The notes under the pieces were generated by a model. That model did not search any database, was not told where the DNA came from, and worked only from the letters and a program-made list of their open reading frames with translations. This document shows, one piece after another, positions 7,538 to 15,335 of a DNA stretch of 22,500 bases (position 1 is its first letter; every line of letters starts with the position of its first letter). The stretch lies in the NCBI GenBank assembly GCA_030674185.1, contig JAPXFY010000049.1, positions 87,501 to 110,000 on the forward strand, given 5' to 3'. The translations under genes were made by a program, and so were the position numbers. This DNA comes from Monoplex corrugatus. Its lineage: Eukaryota > Mollusca > Gastropoda > Littorinimorpha > Ranellidae.

Positions 7538-8092
7538 GTTGTTGTTGTTGTTAAAGCTCAGCCGACTGTGTAGAGCCATATCACGGCTAACGGCTATAAC
7601 CATTTTAAAACATACGAAACTTCAACAGAAAAAAAAACAGAAAAGAAAATTAAGTACACATATCAATGCATTCGTGCACATGATCCAAGGACATACCTCT
7701 GGCGCTGACCACTCTGTCCAATTCATCCCACAGGGGATTTGAAAAACATACCTGAATACAAATAATAAAGTATACCAAAGGACACCAAAACATACACAAA
7801 AACAGGCATAAATGACCTGAATTTGCTTCCGCATATCTCACCTCCCCAGAGCCAAAAACGCACATAATGTACGTACCCAATTATTAATCCTAAGAAAAAG
7901 TACGTAAGACTTTATCGAACACATACAGATGAATGGACCAATAAGGCAGAAAATGATAGGAGGAAATGACAGAAAGCAACGGAACAAGGCAGAAACAAAG
8001 AGTGACAGAATAGAGGAAATTTCTAGCACAGAATTTCCAGAAGGTGGGGATACTATTTGTATTGAAAGGGCCCCGGCATCCCTACGGGAGGA
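7538..8092 (-). mobile_element. Retroposon family A, copy 3, full length with target duplication
   Basis: On the minus strand the element runs from CTCCTCCCGTAGGGATGCCG to the 3' core and a pure AAC tail, 555 bp. It is flanked by GATAGAGCATCT (7526-7537) and GATACAGCATCT (8093-8104), a 12-bp target duplication with one change. This defines both ends of family A. The target word matches the 41-bp minisatellite unit, so it inserted at the edge of that array. Confidence 0.85.
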
Positions 8093-8104
8093 GATACAGC
8101 ATCT

Positions 8105-9041
8105 AAACTTAGATAGAGCATCTAAGCTTTTCCGTGTTCTGTTCATTTTGAAGACATAGCATCTAAGCTGTTCTGTGTTCTGGTCATTTTGAAGACATAG
8201 CATCTAAGCTGTTCTGTGTTCTGTTTATTTTGAAGACATAGCATCTAAGCTGTTCTGTGTTCTGTTTATTTTGAAGACATAGCATCTAAGCTGTTCTGTG
8301 TCTGGTCATTTTGAAGACATAGCATCTAAGCTGTTCTGTGTTCTGGTCATTTTGAAGACATAGCATCTAAGCTGTTCTGTGTTCTGTTTATTTTGAAGAC
8401 ATAGCATCTAAGCTGTTCTGTGTTCTGGTCATTTTGAAGACATAACATCTAAGCTGTTCTGTGTTCTGGTCATTTTGAAGACATAACATCTAAGCTGTTC
8501 TGTGTTCTGGTCATTTTGAAGACATAGCATCTAAGCTGTTCTGTGTTCTGTTTATTTTGAAGACATAGCATCTAAGCTGTTCTGTGTTCTGGTCATTTTG
8601 AAAACATAGCATCTAAGCTGTTCTGTGTTCTGGTCATTTTGAAGACATAGCATCTAAGCTGTTCTGTGTTCTGGTCATTTTGAAGACATGGCGTCTGAGC
8701 TGTTCTGTGTTCTGGTCATTTTGAAGACATAGCATCTAAGCTGTTCTGTGTTCTGGTCATTTTGAAGACATAGCATCTAAGCTGTTCTGTGTTCTGGTCA
8801 TTTTGAAGACATAGCATCTAAGCTGTTCTGTGTTCTGGTCATTTTGAAGACATAGCATCTAAGCTGTTCTGTGTTCTGTTTATTTTGAAGACATGGCGTC
8901 TGAGCTGTTCTGTGTTCTAGTCACTTTGAAAACAGCATTCAAGCTGTTTTGTGTTCTGGTCATTTTGAAGACTAGCATCTAAGCTGTTCTGTGTTCTGGT
9001 CATTTTGAAGACATAGCATCTAAGCTGTTCTCTGTTCTGGT
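8105..9041 (+). repeat. 41-bp minisatellite, about 23 units
   Basis: Each unit carries GCATCTAAGCTGTTCTGTGT, then TCTGGTCATTTTGAAGACAT, and repeats every 41 bp. Two common versions differ at one place (GGTCATT or TTTATT). A rarer version has GGCGTCTGAGC. Units near 8920-9035 are more diverged and the array runs into family B at about 9042. The period is not a multiple of three, so short frames here are not genes. Confidence 0.95.
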
Positions 9042-9283
9042 CTTCTGAGACGTCCCTCCTGATGCAGTTTTCCAGTTTTTTCAAGAAATCAACAGATTTC
9101 AACTGATCTGATTTTACGTCTGTTTAACCTTCATAACATTTTAGACTTGCAAGTTTAACAGTGAGCATGATTTTTAACTGTTGTCTTTTATCTTAATCAG
9201 GTTGTGTTGTTGACGAAGTGTTAGCCCTGATATGGCTCTAGTAGTCGGCTGGGCTATAAGCAAAATGAACTTGAACTTGAACC
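9042..9283 (+). mobile_element. Retroposon family B, copy 1
   Basis: Starts CTTCTGAGACGTCCCTCCTG and contains GATCTGATTTTACGTCTGTT, GTGAGCATGATTTTTAACTG and the 3' core TAGCCCTGATATGGCTCTAG. It ends in a TTGAAC tandem tail. The block order matches 11810-12098. No Pol III boxes or coding frame are seen. Confidence 0.8.
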
Positions 9284-9406
9284 AGTGAGTATGGTTCTAA
9301 ACTGTCATCTTTAATCTTAACCAGGTTGTCGTTTTTGACGTGGTGTTAGTCCTTATATGGCTCTAGTAGTCGGCTGGGCTATAGGCAATATGAATTTGAA
9401 CTTGAG
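9284..9406 (+). mobile_element. Retroposon family B, copy 2, 5'-truncated
   Basis: Begins mid-element (AGTGAGTATGGTTCTAAACT) immediately after the TTGAAC tail of copy 1. It ends with the GGCTCTAGTAGTCGGCTGGG core and another TTGAAC tail. This is another case of one retroposon end stacked on another. Confidence 0.8.
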
Positions 9407-9420
9407 CAATAAAGAAGCTT

Positions 9421-10315
9421 CACGTCTGTTCTGGATCAGCCTGTGTGTTGCACACAAAGTGTTTTTCAGGGCTTTAACCCTTTGACTCCTGCACCCTAGC
9501 CACCATCTGCAAAAACGTAACCCTCCAACTCTCTCACCCTATCCACCAGCTTCCTGAAATCAAAGGGTTAAGTTTTTGCTTTGCTAGCATGGTTGACAAT
9601 ACCAGATGCTGGTAGACAAGGTAGAGGAGTCAAAGAGTTAAGTTCTCCTGTCTGTTCTGGGTCAGTCTGGGTGTGGCACACAATGTGTGTTTCAGGACCT
9701 TAAGGTCTGTACTGGGTCAGTCTGTGTGTGGCACTCAAGGTGTGTTTCAGGACCTTAAGGTCTGTACTGGACCAGTCTGTGTGTGTGTGGCATACAATGT
9801 GTGTTTCAGGATCTTAAGGTCTGTACTGGACCAGTCTGTGTGTGGCACACAATGTGTGTTTCAGGGCCTTAAGGTCTGTACTGGGACAGTCTATGTGTGG
9901 CACTCAAGGTGTGTTTCAGGGCCTTAAGGTCTGTATTGGGTCAGTCTGTGTGTGGCACTCAATGTGTGTTTCAGGGCCTTAAGGTCTGTACTGGGACAGT
10001 CTATGTGTGGCACTCAAGGTGTGTTTCAGGGCCTTAAGGTCTGTATTGGGTCAGTCTGTGTGTGGCACTCAATGTGTGTTTCAGGGCTTTAAGGTCTGTA
10101 CTGGGTCAGTCTATGTGTGGCACACAAGGTGTGTTTCAGGGTCTTAAGGTCTGTACTGGAGGAGTCTGTGTGTGGCAAACAAGGTGTGTTTCAGGCCTTA
10201 AGGTCTGTACTGGAGGAGTCTGTGTGTGGCACACAATGTGTATTTCAGGGCCTTAAGGTCTGTACTGGACCAGTCTGTGTGTGGCACTCAGGGTCTGTTT
10301 CAGGGCCTTAATTAA
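9421..10315 (+). repeat. 55-bp minisatellite, about 13 units, interrupted by a MITE
   Basis: Unit landmarks are GGTCTGTACTGGGTCAGTCT, GTGTGTGGCACTCAAGGTGT and GTTTCAGGGCCTTAA, with period 55 (for example starts at 9704 and 9759). The first, diverged unit (9421-9477) is separated from the rest by the MITE at 9478-9637. Frames rotate by one base per unit, so the apparent Cys/Val-rich proteins are artefacts. Confidence 0.95.
9478..9637. mobile_element. TTAA-flanked MITE (piggyBac-like), copy 1
   Basis: A 160-bp segment begins CCCTTTGACTCCTGCACC and ends with the near-complement GGTAGAGGAGTCAAAGAG. It lies between two TTAA words (9474-9477 and 9638-9641). TTAA targets and termini starting CCC are typical of piggyBac-type elements. 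The host unit of the 55-bp satellite has a TTAA at this point, which explains the site. It contains no frame and must rely on a transposase elsewhere. Confidence 0.75.
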
Positions 10316-10359
10316 GGGCTGCTCCTGTTGTTCATCACCAGTTGTTCTTGGGTCTTCCT

Positions 10360-11036
10360 TCTGATGTCCGGTGAAGGGTAGTCCTGGTGATGTTATCCTG
10401 CTGTCTTTATGATGTCTGGTGAAGGGCAGTCCTGGTGATGTTATCCTGCTGTCTTCATGATGTCCAGTGAAGGGTAGTCCTGGTGATGTTATCCTGCTGT
10501 CTTCATGATGTTCAGTGAAGGGCAGTCCTGGTGATGTTATCCTGCTGTCTTCATGATGTTCAGTGAAGGGCAGTCCTGGTGATGTTATCCTGCTGTCTTC
10601 ATGATGTCTGGTGAAGGGCAGTCCTGGTGATGTTATCCTGCTGTCTTCATGGTGTCCAGTGAAGGGCAGTCCTGGTGATGTTATCCTGCTGTCTTCATGG
10701 TGTCCAGTGAAGGGCAATCTGGGTGATGTTATCCTGCTGTCTTCATGATGTCCAGTGAAGGGCAGTCCTGGTGATGTTATCCTGCTGTCTTCATGATGTC
10801 CAGTGAAGGGCAGTCCTGGTGATGTTATCCTGCTGTCTTCATGATGTCCAGTGAAGGGCAGTCCTGATGATGTTATCCTGCTGTGTCCATGGTGTCCAGT
10901 GAAGGGCAGTCCTGATGATGTTATCCTGCTGTGTCCATGGTGTCCAGTGAAGGGCAGTCCAGGTGGTGTTGTCCTGTTGTCCTCATAATGTCCGGTGAAG
11001 GGCAATTCTGGTGATGTTATCCTGCTGTCTTTGGAT
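10360..11036 (-). repeat. 48-bp minisatellite, 14 units, open in one minus frame
   Basis: Each unit translates on the minus strand as DSRITSPGLPFTGHHE, 16 residues, with G/R/E changes before HH and S/P or G/R changes. Because 48 is a multiple of three, one minus frame stays open from 11113 to 10253 (286 residues), beginning MDFPKTSQKVSTPPSRR and running on into the neighbouring 55-bp satellite. The changes look like ordinary satellite drift, and neither end resembles a known protein. I treat it as a minisatellite and not as a gene. Confidence 0.9.
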
Positions 11037-11112
11037 GCTGTGTCCTGTCCATTTTCCTGTATTCTTCGTGATGGTGGCGTCGATACCTTCTGGCTGGTCT
11101 TGGGGAAGTCCA

Positions 11113-11169
11113 AGGCTTTTGATGATGATGATAATCATAATCATGATGATGATGATAATAATAACAATA

Positions 11170-11206
<37 letters not shown>

Positions 11207-11475
11207 GATAACAATAGTAATGATAAGAATAATAATGAGAATAATAACACTACTACTACTAACAACAATAGCAGCAACAACAATGTAATAATAATAATGA
11301 TAATAATAACAGTGATCAGAATAATTATGATGTAATAGTAATAATAATAATAATAACAATGATAACAATAAAACAACAGCAACAACAATATACTACGACT
11401 ACTACTAACAATAATGATAACAAGACTAAATGTAGCAACAACAACATGATAATAGTAATAATAATAATATTATAG
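11113..11475. repeat. Imperfect AAT/AAC/ATG trinucleotide tract
   Basis: About 360 bp of mixed trinucleotides, starting GATGATGATGATAATC and then TAATAATAA with ACA, GAT and ACT interruptions. Long hydrophobic frames on the minus strand are simple-repeat translations. Confidence 0.95.
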
Positions 11476-11644
11476 ATAACATGAGGGCATCTATGAGGCC
11501 CTAAATCTTGATGTATAGATCAAATCGAGGCTCACACTGTCGCCAGTCACTCATACACTCACTCACAATGACACAGACATCATGTGGGTACAAAACATAT
11601 CCTGTTAAGGATGACCGTATCGAAAGAGTCGGCCAACCCTCTCA
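11476..11644. other. Unique spacer, no feature seen
   Basis: No gene or repeat recognised between the trinucleotide tract and the MITE. Confidence 0.5.
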
Positions 11645-11648
11645 TTAA

Positions 11649-12123
11649 CCCTTTGACTCCCAACCCTGTCCTTCAGCATCCTGCATTGCCAACCATGCTA
11701 GCAAAGGAAAACTTAACCCTTTGATTCCCCTCACCCTTTCCATCAGCTTCCTGCAGAATGCTGGTAGATAAGATAAGGGAGTCAGAGGGATATGTTTTTG
11801 CAGTTGTTGTTTAATTAAGGTACTCCTTAAAGAACCTCTTCCGAGACGTCCCTCCTGATACAATTTTCCAGTTTTTACAAGAGATCAATAGATTTCGCCT
11901 GATCTGATTTTACGTCTGTTTTTCTTTAATTGCATTTTAGATTTGCCAGGTTAACGGTGAGCATGATATTTAACTGTTGTCTTTTATCTTAACAGCTTGT
12001 CATTTTTTTGTTTTGTTTTGTTTTTTTACCTGGCGTTAGCCCTGATATGGCTCTAGTAGTCAGCTGGGCAATAAACAATATGAACTGAACTGAACTGGTG
12101 TTGAAGATGCAGGAGTCAAAGGG
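11649..12123. mobile_element. TTAA-flanked MITE, copy 2, split by retroposon family B
   Basis: Termini CCCTTTGACTCCC at the left and GGAGTCAAAGGG at the right lie between TTAA words (11645-11648 and 12124-12127). The inner sequence (CAACCATGCTAGCAAAGGAA, then CTTAACCCTTTGATTCC) matches copy 1 in reverse orientation. A family B retroposon is inserted at 11810-12098. Without it the MITE is about 181 bp, close to the 160 bp of copy 1. Confidence 0.8.
11810..12098 (+). mobile_element. Retroposon family B, copy 3, longest copy, with target duplication
   Basis: TGTTG at 11805-11809 and 12099-12103 flanks a 289-bp element. Its start (TTTAATTAAGGTACTCCTTA) is absent from the other copies, so this is the longest version here. 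It contains GATCTGATTTTACGTCTGTT, the TAGCCCTGATATGGCTCTAG core and an ATGAACTGAACTGAACT tail. The 5-bp duplication is short, so the exact ends carry some doubt. Confidence 0.75.
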
Positions 12124-12127
12124 TTAA

Positions 12128-12417
12128 AATCAGTCCGGAAATCAAGAGTTTTACCATTACGATCATCCATACACGCCCTTTGTATGACAGCGTACTTACT
12201 CGTTTGTTAAGTGGACGAGTCCCAGTCAATGGCGTGACGAGACGAGACGTCACAAGAGGACTAAAACCGGACTTCATCTCTGATCATTGTGTCTACCAAG
12301 TATTTTGGTTCAGTGGAAATCTAGAGTCTGAGGTATATATAAGTCTTCCCTGTTGCTCCTCTGCTCACTGGTGCAGTCATCATCGTCTGCTTCGTTCGCC
12401 TTTTTCAGAGGTCAGTT
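12128..12417. other. Unique stretch with a possible promoter
   Basis: No supported protein. It includes ACGAGACGAGACGTCAC (CRE-like ACGTCA) at about 12237-12253 and a strong TATA-like word downstream. It might be a promoter, or part of an LTR, but no LTR ends or second copy are visible. Confidence 0.4.
12334..12343 (+). promoter_or_regulatory. Candidate TATA box
   Basis: TATATATAAG in a GC-richer context, with a pyrimidine-rich stretch and CTCACTGG about 30 bp downstream where a start site would lie. No gene follows within the window. Low confidence. Confidence 0.3.
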
Positions 12418-12587
12418 TACGTCTGTTTTTCTTGAATTGCGTTTTAGATTTGCAAGGTTAACGGTGAGCATGGTCTTTAACTGTTGTCTTTTATCTTAAT
12501 TAACGGGTTGTCGTTTTTTGACATGATGTTAGCCCTGATATGGCTCTAGTAGTCGGCTGGGCTTTAAGCAATATGAACTGAGCTGAA
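12418..12587 (+). mobile_element. Retroposon family B, copy 4, truncated, with 12-bp target duplication
   Basis: CAGAGGTCAGTT occurs at 12406-12417 and again at 12588-12599, an exact 12-bp duplication. The insert starts mid-element at TACGTCTGTTTTTCTTG and ends with the TAGCCCTGATATGGCTCTAG core and an ATGAACTGAGCTGAA tail. Truncated 5' ends with target duplications are the signature of LINE-type reverse transcription. Confidence 0.9.
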
Positions 12588-12599
12588 CAGAGGTCAGTT

Positions 12600-12721
12600 G
12601 TTGTATGTTCTTATTACAAAGTCATATATTTCGATCATTTTTATTTAATTCCATACAGGTAATTGTAATGCAATACCCATAATACACCATAATGATTAAC
12701 GCTAACAGGCATGGTAGTCTA
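12600..12721. other. Short unique spacer
   Basis: AT-rich sequence between family B copy 4 and family A copy 4. Nothing recognised. Confidence 0.5.
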
Positions 12722-12772
12722 CGCCCTTGGGGGTGCTGTGGGCTCATCTAGTATAAATAGTATCCCCACCTT

Positions 12773-13135
12773 GAGGCAGCCGAGATGTGGTTTCTAAGAA
12801 GAATCTAGAGAGTTCCATGGACAGCAAAGAAAACAAACGAGACAGTCTTGATGGAGGCAGACACAAGAAGATCATTCATAAGGAAGATTAGGAAAAGACA
12901 GGCAACATTTATAGGCCATTTTATGAGAAAAGGGGAATTGGAGCACCTGGTCACAATGGGAAAGCTGAAGGGAAAGAGAGCACCAGGCAGACCCAGGGAA
13001 AAAATATATGACAGACTTGCAGGATGGCTGAGGACAAAGGGGGTGGAGGATGTGCTTGCGGTAACATGGGATAGATACATATGAGGGCCATGATTGCCAA
13101 CGTCATATGGCAGGGCACTTGATGATGATATGATG
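12773..13135 (+). mobile_element. RTE-like LINE 3' fragment, copy 2, with ACCT target duplication
   Basis: The reading EMWFLRRI, stop, RVPWTAKKTNETVLMEA, then FIRKIRKRQATFIGHFMRKG, GKLKGKRAPGRPREKIYDRL and AGWLRTKGVEDVLAVTWDR is the C-terminal tail of an RTE/BovB-like LINE. An in-frame TAG at 12806 and a shift near 13080 kill it. In the shifted frame it ends RAMIANVIWQGT with TGA at 13120, and the tail is TGATGATGATATGATG. ACCT at 12768-12771 and 13136-13139 marks the duplication inside family A. Copy 2 of family A keeps the unbroken CCACCTGGAAATTC. Confidence 0.75.
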
Positions 13136-13299
13136 ACCTGGAAATTCTGTACTAGAAATTTCCTCCTTTCCCGTTTATTCTTTTTGTTTGTGTCTTGTTC
13201 CTTGGCTTTCGTGCTATCATTTTCTGTCTTGTTGGTCCATTTACCTGTATGTCTTTGATGAAGTCTTACCTACTTTCTCTTAAGATTCATAATGTGGTA

Positions 13300-13492
13300 G
13301 ATCAATAGATTTCACCTGATATGATTTTACGTCCAAGTATGGTTTTCTCTAATTGCAGTTTAGACTTGCAAGGTTAATGGTGAGCATGATTTTTAACTTT
13401 TATCTTTTATCTTATCCTGGTTGTTGTTTTTGACGTGGTGTTAGCCCTGATATGGCTCTAGCAGTCAGTTGGGCTATAAGCAATATGAACAT
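13300..13492 (+). mobile_element. Retroposon family B, copy 5, inside family A
   Basis: Starts near GATCAATAGATTTCACCTG and runs to TTAGCCCTGATATGGCTCTA and GGGCTATAAGCAATATGAAC. It splits the family A block that elsewhere reads GATTGATAATTGGGTACATA. The target duplication is not clear. Confidence 0.75.
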
Positions 13493-13720
13493 CAACATCA
13501 TGATTAGGTACATATATTAAGTGCATTTTTGACTCTAGGGAAATGAGATATGTGGAAACACTTTTTGGTAATTTAGGACCAATATATATATATGTATATA
13601 TATATATAAATAACGGACCTAAATTACCTAAAATTGTTTCCGCATATCTCATTTTCCTAGAGTCAAAAATGCACTTAATACATGTACCTAATCATGATGT
13701 TTATGTTCATATTGCTTATA
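13475..13720. repeat. Long inverted repeat: two 106-bp arms and a TA-rich loop
   Basis: The left arm (13475-13580) and the reverse complement of 13615-13720 align over 106 bp without gaps, with 7 mismatches by my count. The 34-bp loop (13581-13614) is a TATATA tract. The arms contain the tail of family B copy 5 joined to family A sequence, so the duplication happened after B entered A. The DNA or RNA could form a stable hairpin. Confidence 0.92.
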
Positions 13721-14095
13721 TATGTTTTAGTGTCCTTAGTTAGGTTTAACTTAGTCTTCAGGTACGTTTGTTACATCCCCTTTGTGATAAGCTGGACACA
13801 GTGGTCCATGCCAGGGGTATCTCTTCAGATTATGTGCGCGAATACATGATATGTGCACTTGATTTTATTTTCCTTTTGTTTTACCTGTTAAGTATTGTGT
13901 ATGTTTTTAAACGGTTATAGCCCTGATATGGCTGTACGCAGTCGGCTGGGCTTTAAACAAAAATAACCGTAACGATAGGTGTGGTAGTTTTAATTCATAA
14001 CTCAGAAATCAGACCCCAAAACTCAAAACTCAGAACTCATGTATTTGTCATGAGCACCCAGGTTGATGAACCTAGTACTGATTTCAACCATTACT

Positions 14096-14355
14096 GTTTA
14101 ACATCATCATCATCACCCCCACCACCACCACCACCACCCCCATCACCATCATCATGGTTAATGTCATCGTCATCGTCATCGTCATCACCACCACATTCAT
14201 CATCGTCATCATCATCATCACCACCACTACCACCACTATCTCCATCACAACCACCACCACCACCGCCACCATTTCCACCAACTCCCACCCCACCGACACC
14301 CTCATCATCATCATCATCATCATCATCATTTCACCACCACCACCACCACCATCTG
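14096..14355. repeat. CAT/CCA trinucleotide tract
   Basis: About 260 bp of mixed CAT, CAC and CCA triplets with GTC interruptions. Ser/Pro-rich plus frames and Met- or Gly/Asp-rich minus frames are artefacts. Confidence 0.95.
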
Positions 14356-15335
14356 TCTACATATTGCATACAACCATCACGGTGATAAAGATTTAGTGGA
14401 TGTGCTGATTGTGATGTTCTCTTGTCTGTTATTACTGATTGTGATGTTTGTGTTGTCTGTTGTTGATTGTGATGTTCGTGTTGTCTGTTATTACTGATTG
14501 TGATGTTTATGTTGTCTGTTGTTGATTGTGATGTTCGTGTTGTCTGTTATTGCTGATTGTGATGTTTGTGTTGTCTGTTGTTGATTGTGATGTTCGTGTT
14601 GTCTGTTATTGCTGATTGTGATGTTTGTGTTGTCTGTTGTTGATTGTGATGTTCGTGTTGTCTGTTATTACTGATTGTGATGTTTATGTTGTCTGTTGTT
14701 GATTGTGATGTTCGTGTTGTCTGTTATTGCTGATTGTGATGTTTTGTGTTGTCTGTTGTTGATTGTGATGTTTCGTGTTGTCTGTTATTGCTGATTGTGA
14801 TGTTTGTGTTGTCCGTTGTTGATTGTGATGTTCGTGTTGTCTGTTATTACTGATTGTGATGTTTGTGTTGTCTGTTGTTGATTGTGATGTTTGTGTTGTC
14901 TGTTATTACTGATTGTGATGTTTGTGTTGTCTGTTGTTGATTGTGATGTTTGTCTTGTCCGTTGTTGATTGTGATGTTTGTGTCTGTTGTTGTTTGTGTT
15001 TGTCTGTTGTTGATTGTGATGTTTGTGTTGTCTGTTGTTGATTGTGATGTTTGTGTTGTCTGTTATTGCTGACTTGTGATGTTTGTGTTGTCTGTTGTTG
15101 ATTGTGATGTTTGTGTTGTCTGTTATTGCTGATTGTGATGTTTGTGTTGTCTGTTGTTGATTGTGATGTTTGTGTTGTCTGTTGTTGATTGTGATGTTTG
15201 TGTTGTCTGTTATTGCTAATTGTGATGTTTGTGTTGTCTATTGCTGATTGTGATGTTTGTGTTGTCTGTTGTTGATTGTGATGTTTGTGTTGTTTATTGC
15301 TGATTGTGATGTTTGTGTTGTCTGTTGTTGATTGT
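14356..15335 (+). repeat. 28/31-bp GT-rich minisatellite with alternating 59-bp order
   Basis: Units contain GATTGTGATGTTTGTGTTGT and CTGTTGTT, alternating at first with a longer type that has TTCG and CTGTTATTACTG. One of each gives a 59-bp higher-order period, clear to about 14880 and eroding after that. The array is preceded at 14356-14412 by a diverged copy of the 70-bp unit seen at 17101-17960 (CATACAACCATCACGGTG). Confidence 0.92.

Larger units (their letters stand above)
12722..13976 (+). mobile_element. Retroposon family A, copy 4, with nested insertions
   Basis: Family A blocks appear in order but separated: start to CCCCACCT (12722-12771), GGAAATTCTGTACTAGAAAT to TTAAGATTCATAAT (13140-13294), TGATTAGGTACATATATTAA (13501 on), then GATTATGTGCGCGAATACAT and the TATAGCCCTGATATGGC core with an AAAATAACCG tail. 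The gaps hold an RTE-like LINE, a family B copy and an inverted duplication. The total is about 1,255 bp against 555 bp for an uninterrupted copy. Confidence 0.85.

Noticed and set aside
12180..12461. 93-residue plus frame
   Set aside because: No domain is seen, and its last third is translated from the inserted family B retroposon.
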